Below, one piece after another: positions 26,781 through 36,239 of a stretch of 64,000 nucleotides of DNA. Origin of the DNA: Methylomonas subterranea (GTDB lineage: Bacteria; Pseudomonadota; Gammaproteobacteria; Methylococcales; Methylomonadaceae); assembly GCF_024505185.1 (NCBI RefSeq), contig NZ_JANIBJ010000004.1, forward strand, positions 103,828-167,827. Direction: 5' to 3'. A program made the position numbers and the translations under genes. The notes beneath the pieces are model-generated. The model was given only the letters and a program-made list of their open reading frames with translations, ran no database searches and was not told the DNA's origin. Every line of letters begins with the position of its first letter. Position 1 is the stretch's first letter.

Positions 26781-28189
26781 GGGGTCAGCCTATTTGCGGA
26801 AAGGGTTAAAAGCATGAGTGCGGCAAAAAGCCAGCCCATCAGTACCATCAAATCGAGGAGTGCGGCTTTCAAGGCGAATTCAATCTTGGGGGCCTGATAT
26901 TCGAAGGCTTTGACGCTGCGCCAGTCGGATTCCTGGCCCTTGGCGTTGCGTTCGGTGCCGTGACTGCGTTCGCGATCCCAATCTTCGGTTAAATCGATAA
27001 AGTAATGCCGGTATTCTTCCGCCGCGTCTTCAAAATCCCGTTGATGGGCTAAATCCATCCCGGCCATCGCCATTGACAGTGAACGAATGGCGATACTGGG
27101 TCCCAACCAGGACGCCAAGTGAGTTAAATGCTGTTGAACGGCAAAATTGTCGCGTAAACGATCAAAATGCAATTCATGTACCCGAACCGAGTAACCATCA
27201 TTATGCTGCCGGTTGAGCGATACAAAGCCAACCGGCAAATCTTCCTTACGATTAACTCCATATTCCCGCAGCACCTGAGCTTCAAAGGCCTGGGCGCGTT
27301 GCTCATGAGTGCCGTCGCCCTCCAGACCTTGGGCAATATCGGTCTTTATGGCTTCCCAGAAGCGGCTGGCGGTGGGGTTGGGCGATAAGGTTTCGGCGGT
27401 TACCGCGCCGAGCCGCGGCGCGATAAACACGCTGGCCAACCAAAATGCCAATAGGCAAAACAGGGCAACACGGCTGGTCCGGAAAAAAGCCGAGGCCGCA
27501 ATCGAGACGGCGGCAAAGATGGTGTAATAGATTAAAAACATCAAAAATGATGCTAGCAATCGCGACACATCATCCGGACCCAAACTGAAGTTTTGTCCTA
27601 ACAGCAGCAAGGCAATCAGCAATGCGGGCGATAACACCAGCATAAAAGCCGCCAGCAAACCCAAAAGCTTGCCGAATACTAACGATCTGGCGGCGATACC
27701 CAAACTATGTAGCATGCGCAGGGTTCCACGTTCCCGTTCCTGACTGACCGAGTTAAACGTCAGCGCCACAATCATTAAAGGCAACAAGGCATACAGAACA
27801 AAACTGGTGGTCGCTTGTCCGAAACGGTTGGCGAGTATCTGATCGGTACTAGGACTGAAGCGTGTCAGATTGCGCTTATGCGGCTCCAGCCACAGCGATT
27901 GGCCGACAAAAGGCCGCAAGCCGGGGTCCAGTGCGGCGCTCGGCAAATCGGGCTTGAACACGTAAATGCCGTAATGTGCCGCCGAATGTGGGTTTTTGAC
28001 GCTTTGGGTATTCCATTGTTCCTTGGCGGTCATGCCGACACTGTGTTTTTCCTGGCGCATTTGCTTCAGTTCGTGAGTAGACGCCAGAAAAAAGCCCAGA
28101 AAAATCGCCAATAGTACAATACCCAGTATCCACAGCCGGCCATCGCGCAGGGTCGAAACGAATTCCTTGCGAATAATAGCCGCTATCAT
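26777..28189 (-). CDS. ABC transporter permease with DUF3526 domain (first permease)
   Basis: 470 residues, paralogous in layout to the downstream permease: an N-terminal helix (LWILGIVLLAIFLGFFLAST), a periplasmic loop, then QERERGTLRMLHSLGIAARS, the cytosolic coupling segment of ABC-2 permeases, and five to six further helices. The C-terminal helix is LLDLMVLMGWLFAALMLLTL. It overlaps the ATPase gene by 4 bases (ATGA), so stoichiometric translation is likely. Transport direction and substrate cannot be read from the sequence. Confidence 0.82.
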   Translation of the reverse strand: MIAAIIRKEFVSTLRDGRLWILGIVLLAIFLGFFLASTHELKQMRQEKHSVGMTAKEQWNTQSVKNPHSAAHYGIYVFKPDLPSAALDPGLRPFVGQSLWLEPHKRNLTRFSPSTDQILANRFGQATTSFVLYALLPLMIVALTFNSVSQERERGTLRMLHSLGIAARSLVFGKLLGLLAAFMLVLSPALLIALLLLGQNFSLGPDDVSRLLASFLMFLIYYTIFAAVSIAASAFFRTSRVALFCLLAFWLASVFIAPRLGAVTAETLSPNPTASRFWEAIKTDIAQGLEGDGTHEQRAQAFEAQVLREYGVNRKEDLPVGFVSLNRQHNDGYSVRVHELHFDRLRDNFAVQQHLTHLASWLGPSIAIRSLSMAMAGMDLAHQRDFEDAAEEYRHYFIDLTEDWDRERSHGTERNAKGQESDWRSVKAFEYQAPKIEFALKAALLDLMVLMGWLFAALMLLTLSANRLTP

Positions 28190-28911
28190 GCCAGCCCCCT
28201 GGCATGAGCCAGATACTTTTGTTCCAGTTCATCATGCCGCACGGTGTGTGCATCGAACTCCTCTACCAGACGGCCGGCTTTCATGATGCCTATACGATCA
28301 GCCACTTGCTTGGCGTTAAATAAGTCGTGCGTGGCCATCAGAACAGCAACGCCCGAATCGGCGGCGGCACGGATGCGCTGGGCAAAATCGTTGGCCGCAC
28401 TTGGGTCCAGCCCCGAGGTAGGCTCATCCAGCAACATGGCCGAGGCGTGTTTGGCGCTGGCTATCGCCAGACCGACTTTTTGCCGCATCCCCTTCGAATA
28501 AGCCGCTACCCGTTTAACATGGGCGTCGGCCTGCAAGCCGCTGTCGGATAACAGTTGGCTCGCTTGTTCGCGGCTGAGATGTATGCCGGCCAGGGCGCAG
28601 AAAAAATTCAAATTTTCCAGGCCGCTCATCAGTTCGTACAGCGCGACGTTCTCGGGCAAATAGGCCACTTTGTCGCGCACCAAATCGGGGTGTTCATGCG
28701 GCGACCGGCCCTCTATCAACACTTGGCCGGCATTCGGCCGGTTAAAGGTCAGGAAGGTGCTGATGGTGGTGGATTTGCCGGCGCCGTTGCCGCCCAATAG
28801 CGCGTAGACGCAGCCTTTGGGAACGCGCAGATTCAACGCATCAATGGCGCGGTGCTGTTTATAGTTGACGACCAGATTCCGGGCTTCGAGTACAAGTGAT
28901 GAGGTATTCAT
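28186..28911 (-). CDS. ABC transporter ATP-binding protein
   Basis: 241 residues, single nucleotide-binding domain. Walker A is GGNGAGKST, the signature is YSKGMRQKVGLA (an SKGM variant of LSGGQ typical of ABC-2 exporters and NosF/CcmA-like ATPases), Walker B is AMLLDEPTSGLD and the switch histidine lies in MATHD. First of three ABC genes joined by ATGA overlaps, lying 63 bases after the TonB receptor gene. Confidence 0.92.
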   Translation of the reverse strand: MNTSSLVLEARNLVVNYKQHRAIDALNLRVPKGCVYALLGGNGAGKSTTISTFLTFNRPNAGQVLIEGRSPHEHPDLVRDKVAYLPENVALYELMSGLENLNFFCALAGIHLSREQASQLLSDSGLQADAHVKRVAAYSKGMRQKVGLAIASAKHASAMLLDEPTSGLDPSAANDFAQRIRAAADSGVAVLMATHDLFNAKQVADRIGIMKAGRLVEEFDAHTVRHDELEQKYLAHARGLA

Positions 28912-28974
28912 ATCGAGATTTTGACCATAAAAGTTGGCGAAAAGCGAGTCAACACGTCCTTGTGCCGATGTGCA

Positions 28975-31530
28975 TCAGTATTTCAACGAGAGGCTCACAT
29001 AGTAGGTGCGTTGCGCCAATGGATTATTTTCGTAAACATCTTGATCCAGAATATTATCAACGCCCGCGGAAACGGTGCTTTTCAAATGATGGTATTCGGG
29101 TAAGCGGTAATTGGTCTTGAAATCGACAAAAGTGTATTCATCGGAACCATTGAATACATTGGCTTCGGTATCCACGTTGGTAATCTGGTGAAACATGTCG
29201 CTGCGATAGCGTACGTTGCCGGTGACATCCCATTCCGGCAGAACCCGATAGGTGGCGCTGACATTCGCCTGCAGTCTGGGCGTTCTGGGCCACTCATTGC
29301 CTTCCAGGCCTCTGGCTTGCGGGTTGTTAACAATTTGCTTGTTCATGAAGATGGTATTCGCCATAAAATCCAAGGGAAGTCCGAATAATCCGTACTGTTG
29401 GTAGGTCAGGTCAACGCCGATGGTTTCGGTTTCTCCAATCGCCAGATAGGTGTTGGGGCCGTTACCGCCTGCAAGTAGCGGGTTGTAGGAAAATATTTCG
29501 TCTTTAATCTGGTCGTAAAAGAAATTTGCCCGGATATATCCCTGAGCCAAATTGTACTGGGTCATAAAATTATGGAAGTAACCGTTTTCAGGGCCAAGGT
29601 TAGGGTCGGAAAACGTGGTGCCGGCTACAGTGTTTTTGCTGGCAAACAGTTCTTCGGCCACCGGGAATCGATAGGCCTTGGAGAATGAATAACGGAAGGT
29701 CCAAGCATCCGGCGAGTATTCGATAGAGGCTTTCGGCGAAATCCGCGATTGTTCCCGATCTGCATAGTTCTGAATCCGGCGGCGATCGTTCACGGCCCGG
29801 TTGTAGTTATAAAAATGACCGTCGATCGCTTGAAAATGATCGAATCGCAAGCCGGCCATCACGCTCCAGTCTTTCAGGAAGCGCCATTCCAATTGCGAAA
29901 ACAGGCTGTTGGTTTGAGTTTGGCCGCCGGAGTCGCTGACAGTCTTATCTCGGTTGGCATTCGCGTAGTTGTCGCTGTTGTAAACCTTGTTATTGTTATT
30001 GCCATGGACTAACTGATAGCCGCCCATGAACGACAAATCCTTGCGCCCCAGAAATTCATCGGTAGCCAGCTTTAGATCGTAGGTTGCCCACCAGGTATCG
30101 ACATCGGTGACTTGTCCCGGTAACACGTCGTTGACCAATGCACGCCTGTCTTGCGCCAATCCGGCCGATTGTATGGTTTTGTCATGGAAGGCATCGTAAT
30201 AACTGGCGGTGGTGTCGATATTCCAGGTGTCGGAAATTTTACCCTTTAAACTCCAGCCGTAATTCAAGGCCTGACGGTTTTGCTCTTGCAGACGGAAACC
30301 GTTGGTCGGCACTCTAAAGTAGTATCCATCTTGCGAATAAATTCTGCTATTTGGAATACTGTAGACGGTTTGGCCTGTCAACGCGTTTCTGGACAAAACC
30401 AGCGGATCGCCGTTGCTTCTGATGCGCTCCTCGTAGGCGATGGTGAAACGGGTCTGCAAATCGTCGGTGAGGTCATAAGCCATTTTCACCTTGAATAGAT
30501 CGGTATCGGTCTTGTCGATTCCGTTGTCGCCGAAAATGAAGTTTTTACCGCCCGTGGGGCTGGGGATCAAATGGGCGCCTGTTACGGGAATGACTGTTGC
30601 GGTTCCCGGAGACGTTAAAGCCGCGGTCGTGCCGATCGGATCCATGGGCTGGCCTTCATTGGTCAAATGGTTGTACGAACCGTAAATACTGAACTTATCA
30701 AACCGGTCTCCCGCCGACAGAAAGGTTCTGAACCCCTGCAATACCTGGTTTCGACCGCCTCTATGCATGTCCTGAAAGATACCGGTCGCATCCATTTGCG
30801 CTTCGAATTTATCCGGCATTTTGGTGTTCAGATTCACCACGCCGCCGAAGGAATGGCCGTCGTATTGGGCAGAGAAAGGGCCGAACAATACGTCGACCGA
30901 TTCGATTTCGCTGGGCGCGACCATGGACCAGCGCGGCGCGGCCGTATGGCCGGCATTGACCATGTTGTAGATGGGCATGCCGTCGGTAAATATCATGCTA
31001 TGGGCCGACTGCGTGATATTGGAACCGCGCATTGCAATCGGCGCGTTGGCATCCCCGGCGTAACGTCTACGAACGTTCACGCCGGGGATATAGCGTAAGG
31101 CGTCTTCCACCGTGGTGGCATTCACCTTGGTCTCAATATCCTCCCTGGACACTTTAAATTGAGGTGTGGCTTTTGCCGTGTTGGGGAAAAAGCTTTTATT
31201 GCTTGCATCGACCACTTCCACTTCCGCCAATTGTTCGGCTTTATCCGGTGCGTGATGTTTGGGAAAGGTTTTCGGATGCTGTTTGCCGGCGGGTTCCTCC
31301 GTGGGTTTGGCATAAACATCCATTCCCAAAGCGCAACTCAAGGCGAATACCAATAATTTTTGCGGATACCGGGATGTCAAAGGCCCGTGTTGCAGCGTAT
31401 TAGCGCGGAGTTTCGGGTTCGCCGCCAACCATAACTCACCCGGGGAGCCGGCTGCTTGTTTAGCCAAGTTCTCCGCCAGAACGGGCGCGGCTACAGTGTT
31501 TACGGTATCTATCGGTTTTCTCATAGTCAT
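28975..31530 (-). CDS. TonB-dependent outer-membrane receptor
   Basis: 851 residues. A plug domain (SREDIETKVNATTVEDALRY, VNVRRRY, IAMRGSNI, FGPFSAQYDGHSFGGVVNLN) is followed by about 600 residues of beta-barrel ending in the C-terminal aromatic signature YYVSLSLKY. The hydrophobic signal-like stretch KLLVFALSCALGMDVYA does not begin until about residue 58. Either there is an unusual N-terminal extension or translation starts at a downstream TTG (LTSRYPQK). The ligand is unknown. The start overlaps the HupE-like gene stop (ATGA). Confidence 0.92.
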   Translation of the reverse strand: MTMRKPIDTVNTVAAPVLAENLAKQAAGSPGELWLAANPKLRANTLQHGPLTSRYPQKLLVFALSCALGMDVYAKPTEEPAGKQHPKTFPKHHAPDKAEQLAEVEVVDASNKSFFPNTAKATPQFKVSREDIETKVNATTVEDALRYIPGVNVRRRYAGDANAPIAMRGSNITQSAHSMIFTDGMPIYNMVNAGHTAAPRWSMVAPSEIESVDVLFGPFSAQYDGHSFGGVVNLNTKMPDKFEAQMDATGIFQDMHRGGRNQVLQGFRTFLSAGDRFDKFSIYGSYNHLTNEGQPMDPIGTTAALTSPGTATVIPVTGAHLIPSPTGGKNFIFGDNGIDKTDTDLFKVKMAYDLTDDLQTRFTIAYEERIRSNGDPLVLSRNALTGQTVYSIPNSRIYSQDGYYFRVPTNGFRLQEQNRQALNYGWSLKGKISDTWNIDTTASYYDAFHDKTIQSAGLAQDRRALVNDVLPGQVTDVDTWWATYDLKLATDEFLGRKDLSFMGGYQLVHGNNNNKVYNSDNYANANRDKTVSDSGGQTQTNSLFSQLEWRFLKDWSVMAGLRFDHFQAIDGHFYNYNRAVNDRRRIQNYADREQSRISPKASIEYSPDAWTFRYSFSKAYRFPVAEELFASKNTVAGTTFSDPNLGPENGYFHNFMTQYNLAQGYIRANFFYDQIKDEIFSYNPLLAGGNGPNTYLAIGETETIGVDLTYQQYGLFGLPLDFMANTIFMNKQIVNNPQARGLEGNEWPRTPRLQANVSATYRVLPEWDVTGNVRYRSDMFHQITNVDTEANVFNGSDEYTFVDFKTNYRLPEYHHLKSTVSAGVDNILDQDVYENNPLAQRTYYVSLSLKY

Positions 31531-32978
31531 AGTAGTTTGTTGCTTGTTATTGTTGTTTTGGAAAGTGAGGAGCCTGACTTAGAGGCATTGCTTACAAAAC
31601 CGGGAGCGGGTTTGTCCCGCAATGCTCTCGGTTCGTGAAGTTCGGAAGGGGTTGGCAGCGTATCGGTTGAGTCTTTAGACTCACGCGGATTGTTAGTTGC
31701 TTGCATCGGCGTGCAATTGCGCCGCGGCTTGACCGGCGACCATAATTTCACGGCATGACGCGAATCACGAATGGCGGAATTGATGGTGCGATTTATCTTC
31801 CGGCCGAAGACATTGCCGTTGTGAAACCGGGCGAAGATTGATTGAAGACGGTTGTCTTCAAGGGATGGAAAACGAGGCTTACGGAGGGGAAAGGTGTTTT
31901 GCGGAATTGAAACGCTGGGTGGCGATGTGAGACCGACACCGTTACTGAGCAAATGTCTGCCGGGGCTATGGTTAATGTCCGGAAAAAAATCGTTGAAATC
32001 GGATTTGCCGATGTTTGGGTATTCGATGCCGAACGAAGATAAATGCGCAACCGGATATGCCGCTTGAAAAGCCGATTGCTCGAATGTCAACCTAGCGGCA
32101 TAGCCGCGATTCTTGAATACTTTAAGGCTGGATTTTGAGCTCGTCCCGCTTGCATCGCCGCCAAAATCAAGCGTTCCGCCGCCGGCAAAAGCGGGGAATA
32201 ATTCGGCGCGGATACGACTCGAAGCGGATTCAATATTCAAGGTCTGTTTGAACAGTAAGCAAAGGGCATGGCTATCCCCGCTCGGTCGACCTTTTCGTAA
32301 GGAATGATCGTTCGGCGGGTTTTTACACTGCGCTAATGCAGTGGTTTTTACCTTGCCGTCGATGCTCCATTCGGCACTTTTGGCAACCGCCAAGTTGGAA
32401 AAAATCAAAGTCAGTAGGCAGGCTACGCAGAATACGATTAACTTGGCAACTAAAATGCCCGTGCCATGCAGCAATAGCGTTGCCAGCATGAAACCCAGCG
32501 TATAGGAAAGCAAACTGGCCGAGGTGGAGATTTCGTGGCCGTGCGCGAAGCCATGGAAAAATGCAAAAAAAGCCACGATCAGCACATTGATTTTGGCGGA
32601 GAACCGCATTTTTCGGCTGATCAATACGCTGAATACGGCGGCGGAAAGCAGTATGATGCCCTCCGAACTGGGAATGGAAATACCCGACGCGCCGGCGATG
32701 CCGCCTAGACTCATGACTCCGACGAAAGCCAAGGGTAACATCCAGATGGCTTGTCCTCTTAACTGTGCCGCCCAAATGCCAACCGCCAGCATGGTGATCA
32801 AATGATCCCAGCCGGTTAACGGATGACTAAAACCATCGTTCAAACCCAGGCTGTCGAAACTCGCGAATCGCCCGCACATAAAAAACGCTACCAGTAAAAA
32901 AGGCAGTCCGACGGCAAGCATTCGCTTGGACAGTCTTAATCTGAAATCAGGTTTTTTGAGCGTAAGGGTTGATTGCAT
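31527..32978 (-). CDS. HupE/UreJ-like membrane protein with a 270-residue non-conserved C-terminal extension
   Basis: 483 residues from ATG 32978; a TTG 11 codons earlier is less likely. The first about 200 residues match HupE/UreJ: HPLTGWDHLITMLAVGIWAAQ, IPSSEGIILLSA, FFHGFAHGHEIST and LGFMLATLLLHGTGI, with about six transmembrane helices and His residues thought to bind nickel or cobalt. The rest is polar, Ser/Pro/Arg-rich sequence with no recognisable domain. It ends in an exact ATGA overlap with the TonB receptor gene, which argues that the frame is really translated, but random read-through of a spacer is also possible. Confidence 0.72.
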   Translation of the reverse strand: MQSTLTLKKPDFRLRLSKRMLAVGLPFLLVAFFMCGRFASFDSLGLNDGFSHPLTGWDHLITMLAVGIWAAQLRGQAIWMLPLAFVGVMSLGGIAGASGISIPSSEGIILLSAAVFSVLISRKMRFSAKINVLIVAFFAFFHGFAHGHEISTSASLLSYTLGFMLATLLLHGTGILVAKLIVFCVACLLTLIFSNLAVAKSAEWSIDGKVKTTALAQCKNPPNDHSLRKGRPSGDSHALCLLFKQTLNIESASSRIRAELFPAFAGGGTLDFGGDASGTSSKSSLKVFKNRGYAARLTFEQSAFQAAYPVAHLSSFGIEYPNIGKSDFNDFFPDINHSPGRHLLSNGVGLTSPPSVSIPQNTFPLRKPRFPSLEDNRLQSIFARFHNGNVFGRKINRTINSAIRDSRHAVKLWSPVKPRRNCTPMQATNNPRESKDSTDTLPTPSELHEPRALRDKPAPGFVSNASKSGSSLSKTTITSNKLL

Positions 32979-33149
32979 TGCAAAATAGAGACAGGAATCG
33001 GCTGGTAGCAAATTTTAAAAGGCCGGTAGTATAGGCAGGGGATTTTCAGGAAGCAATATTTTCTAAATCTTGAACTCGTCAAAAACATGGCGATTCCAAA
33101 ACTCTAATACACAAGGGCGTGCCTTCTGACTGGCTAGACGAAATGTCAA

Positions 33150-34661
33150 TTATTGAGTAGCCTGCGCCAGCTTTTGGCGTTTGTTGGCGACGCCTGCTTT
33201 GCCGTTGGCGGGCGTTTGTTTGATGCTTAAAAAATCCGGTCGGCTTTTTTCCCCGCTACGGGCAAAATCCCACTCCAGCAAGTCCTTGGCCGTTTCCGGC
33301 GGTATCCGCAAGGTTTCGGTCATGGCGGTGTAGGTCAGTTCGAACAGGCGTTTCAAGGCAATTTGCCAGGTGCTGCCGGCCATGGCGTACAGGGCGTCGC
33401 TGAATTGTAAAAAGCGGGCAAAGGGCTGGTCGGCCAGAATCGCCGGCAGGGTTGCGTTGAAGCGCCCGGAATTGCCGATCAAATCCCAAAAGCGGGCGAA
33501 GCGGTTCAGGCGTTGCAGGTCGGCGAAACCGATGTCGCTGCTGCAGAGAATGGCATAGGGCGGGTTGGGGTCGTAGCGTAGTTCATATTCCTGGTTATGC
33601 CGGTTGAGCGGAGCGCCGCGCAGACGTTTCAAAATGCCGACTTGGATTTCCTGCGGATGTAAAGCTACCAACTGGTTGAAACTGCGGCCGAAACCCTCAA
33701 GCGTGTCGCCGGGCAGGCCGGCAATCAAATCGGCATGAATATGGGCGTGCGAATGTTGCCGCAACCAAGCCAGGTTGGCGCGGGTTTTGTCGTTGTCTTG
33801 CTTGCGGCTGATACGCTGTTGCACCGCCGGATCGAAGCTTTGCACGCCCACCTCGAATTGCAGGCTGCCGGGCGGGAATTTTTGAATGGCTAGTTTCAGA
33901 CGTTCGGGCAGGTTGTCCGGTATCACTTCAAAATGCAGATACAGATCGTGGGTAGGTTTGGCCAGAAAAAATTCCAGTATCGCCACGCTACTGTCGACTT
34001 TTAAATTAAAGGTGCGGTCGATGAATTTGAAATGTCGGGCGCCGCGCCGGTAGAGTAGCTCCATATCCTGTAGAAACGCGCCCAACTCGAAGGGTTTGGC
34101 GGTGACATCCAGCGAGGACAGGCAAAATTCGCATTTGAACGGGCAGCCGCGCGAGGCTTCCACGTAAACGATGCGCTGCTTCAGGTCGGTATCGCTGTAA
34201 TACGGGTAGGGCGATGCCAATGCCGATAACGGCGCCGTTTCGCCCGTCATGATTTTTTGTTGCGGCGGCTGGCCGGTTAAAAGCCGCCGGCACAAGTCGG
34301 GAAAACTGATTTCGCCTGTGCCGGTAATGATGACATCCGCCAACTCCGCAACCGGCGGCAAGTCCGGTGGATGGCTGACTTCCGGCCCACCCAGCACAAT
34401 GTGGATTTGCGGCGCCACCTGTTTCAGGATGCCGACCAAAGCGCCAATCTCCGCCACGTTCCAGATATACACGCCCAGACCGATAATCTCGGGCTGCTGC
34501 ATTAGCAATTGTTCGGCAATATCCAACGGCCGCTGATTGATGGTGAATTCCAGCAGGGCCGTGTCGTTTTGCAGTTCGCCCAGGTTGGCGTAGAGGTAGC
34601 GCCGGCCGAAAGCCGTATGAATGTAACGGGCGTTTAGGGTGGAGATGACGATGCGGGGCAT
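33150..34661 (-). CDS. B12-binding radical SAM protein (DUF4080-type)
   Basis: 503 residues. The N-terminal cobalamin-binding-like Rossmann domain includes LGVYIWNVAEIGALVGILKQ and VLGGPEVS. The radical SAM cluster cysteines are C173, C177 and C180 in GCPFKCEFC. Downstream barrel motifs are LHFEVIPDNLPE, FEVGVQSFDP and DLIAGLPGDTLEGF. The C-terminal part (about 360-470) resembles the DUF4080 extension found in many uncharacterised members. Substrate unknown. The B12-binding domain lacks an obvious DxHxxG motif, so cobalamin may be bound base-on or not at all. Confidence 0.88.
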   Translation of the reverse strand: MPRIVISTLNARYIHTAFGRRYLYANLGELQNDTALLEFTINQRPLDIAEQLLMQQPEIIGLGVYIWNVAEIGALVGILKQVAPQIHIVLGGPEVSHPPDLPPVAELADVIITGTGEISFPDLCRRLLTGQPPQQKIMTGETAPLSALASPYPYYSDTDLKQRIVYVEASRGCPFKCEFCLSSLDVTAKPFELGAFLQDMELLYRRGARHFKFIDRTFNLKVDSSVAILEFFLAKPTHDLYLHFEVIPDNLPERLKLAIQKFPPGSLQFEVGVQSFDPAVQQRISRKQDNDKTRANLAWLRQHSHAHIHADLIAGLPGDTLEGFGRSFNQLVALHPQEIQVGILKRLRGAPLNRHNQEYELRYDPNPPYAILCSSDIGFADLQRLNRFARFWDLIGNSGRFNATLPAILADQPFARFLQFSDALYAMAGSTWQIALKRLFELTYTAMTETLRIPPETAKDLLEWDFARSGEKSRPDFLSIKQTPANGKAGVANKRQKLAQATQ

Positions 34662-34721
34662 GAAAATGTCGAGCGGGGCGGCGGAATAACCGGCTCAGGA
34701 TAGCATGGATTGCCACGGTTC

Positions 34722-35460
34722 CTAAGGTCGCAATGCCTCGCAATCTATCTTCATGACGGACACGTCGTCGTGTATGGCGTCGGGATCGACAAAATCGATA
34801 AACGTTTTGTAGGGTTGGCCGGCCTTATCCCTGCCGTTGATCTGCTCTCCAAACAATGCCAGTGCCCGCTGAATACCGAAAGATTCGCCACGGCTGTTTC
34901 GCGCGTCGGTCAAACCGTCGGAATATAAAAACAGATGTTGCGGGCGTTGTTCGTCCCATTGCCAATGGATGGTTTTGGCGTCGAATTCATCCGGCGGCCT
35001 TGCGTTCGGAGATGTCGCGGATGATTTTTGCGGCGCCGATCAGGCGGCCGTCGGAGTTTCTGATGGGTGAGATGCTGATGGAGGCGGGAAAATTTGCCCC
35101 ATTTTTGCGGATGCGAACCGTTTCGTAGTGCTGAATATGCTCGCCTTGCAAAATTCTGCCGAGAATCACCTTTTCTTCCCCGTGCCTTTCCCTGGGAATC
35201 AATTGGGTGATGGGCCGGCCGAAGATTTCCTCTTCCCGGTAGCCGAACATGCGTTCGGCGGCGGGGTTCCAACTGGTGACCAAGCCGTTTAAATCCTTGC
35301 CGATGATGGCATCGTTGGAGGATTCAATGATGGATCGATACCAAGCCCCGGGATTGCGGATGCTTGAGCCCATCCTGGTGCCTCTACTAGTTTTTTTATC
35401 CATTTCCGCCGCCACTGTTGAAAAATGCGGGCGGTGAACCGTTTCATCGGCCGCATGCAT
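34722..35460 (-). pseudogene. Broken PAS-SpoIIE (PP2C) signalling gene: intact PAS domain joined out of frame to the end of a phosphatase domain
   Basis: Positions 35460-34987 encode a 157-residue PAS/S-box protein (SSNDAIIGKDLNGLVTSWNP, AERMFGY, a PAC segment and IIRDISERKAAG) that stops at once. In the next frame, from about 34997 to 34722, the sequence continues as the last about 90 residues of a SpoIIE/PP2C phosphatase: QHLFLYSDGLTDARNSRGES ... DDVSVMKIDCEALRP. The phosphatase N-terminal half is absent, so a deletion of several hundred bases plus a frame change is the simplest explanation. The PAS part could still be expressed as a truncated protein. Confidence 0.75.
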
Positions 35461-35610
35461 GAAGCAATGGGCGTAAGTCTAGCATGGGCCACATAGATTG
35501 AGCACTATGCAGGATGGCGGACAAGCGCGGGACCGAATACCGTAAAATCAGCGCTAAAAATTGCGGAATTGCTTTCGCTCGAATGTTGGCGGGTTTTGCT
35601 TGCGAAGGGC

Positions 35611-35647
35611 TTTTACCGGCTTCCCAGGGGCGGGAAGACCGGTAAAA
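35611..35647. repeat. Long hairpin downstream of the small redox operon
   Basis: Arms TTTTACCGGcTTCCC (35611-35625) and GGGAAgaCCGGTAAAA (35632-35647) form a near-perfect 14-pair stem. It sits just beyond the last gene of the minus-strand operon, where a terminator would be expected, but neither strand has a T-run after the stem. It may protect the 3' end or be a dispersed repeat. Confidence 0.5.
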
Positions 35648-35677
35648 AAGGGGAACGTTCTCAGTCGATTATAAAAA

Positions 35678-36031
35678 TTAACCCTTGCCCGGCAACATGC
35701 CGACCGTGCCTGGTTTGATGCGCTTGCAGGTCACCACCACATCTTCCTGGTAGCATTTTTGCTGAGCGTTATCGCCGCAGGGGCTGCAGACGGTATTGCC
35801 GGCGGTTTTGATGTCCTCCAGATGCCAGCCGTAACCTTGGGTTTGGCAGAAGCGCTTGCTGAATCTGTCGACCGTATAGGGTTTGGATGCGGCTTGCTTG
35901 GCCTTGCTTTCTATATCGCAATGCGCGGGCAGGGTGTTGGCCATCACATCCCGGTAAATATATTCGGTGGCACCGGCTGAACCGCTTAAAAACAAACTCA
36001 ATAGAAATCCGCTGATAATAAGTTTTTTCAT
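35678..36031 (-). CDS. Exported cysteine-rich protein, unknown function
   Basis: 117 residues with a clear Sec signal peptide (KKLIISGFLLSLFLSGSAGA-TE) and six cysteines in the mature part, including CSPC and a following C-Y pair, suggesting disulphides or metal binding in the periplasm. No family recognised. Third gene of a minus-strand trio after a thioredoxin-like protein and a single-helix membrane protein (10-base spacing), so a redox-related role outside the membrane is plausible. Confidence 0.75.
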   Translation of the reverse strand: MKKLIISGFLLSLFLSGSAGATEYIYRDVMANTLPAHCDIESKAKQAASKPYTVDRFSKRFCQTQGYGWHLEDIKTAGNTVCSPCGDNAQQKCYQEDVVVTCKRIKPGTVGMLPGKG

Positions 36032-36041
36032 GGCATGGTCC

Positions 36042-36227
36042 TTAGTATTCTTTGATGACCCGAATGTTCATCTGTTGATTTTCTTCGCTGATTTGTTGTT
36101 TGATGGGCTCGAACTTTTCGTTTTCGTTGAGCTTGACCGCCAAAATGGCGCCCACCAATGCAATGGTTGCCAATGACATATATAAAACAAAGTGATCTTT
36201 TTCAGGTGCTTCGACGTGTTGGTTCAT
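36042..36227 (-). CDS. Small single-helix membrane protein
   Basis: 61 residues: a short polar N-terminus, one transmembrane helix (LYMSLATIALVGAILAVKLN, residues about 15-34), then a charged tail. No family recognised. It lies 10 bases before the Cys-rich gene and 12 bases after the thioredoxin-like gene; the regular spacing argues for a real gene. A good ribosome-binding site (AGAGGTAACC) precedes the ATG. Confidence 0.7.
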   Translation of the reverse strand: MNQHVEAPEKDHFVLYMSLATIALVGAILAVKLNENEKFEPIKQQISEENQQMNIRVIKEY

Positions 36228-36239
36228 GGTGGTTACCTC

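Noticed and set aside
35611..35647. Calling the long hairpin an intrinsic terminator
   Set aside because: The T-run is on the 5' side and the A-run on the 3' side in both orientations, so it lacks the U-tract needed.
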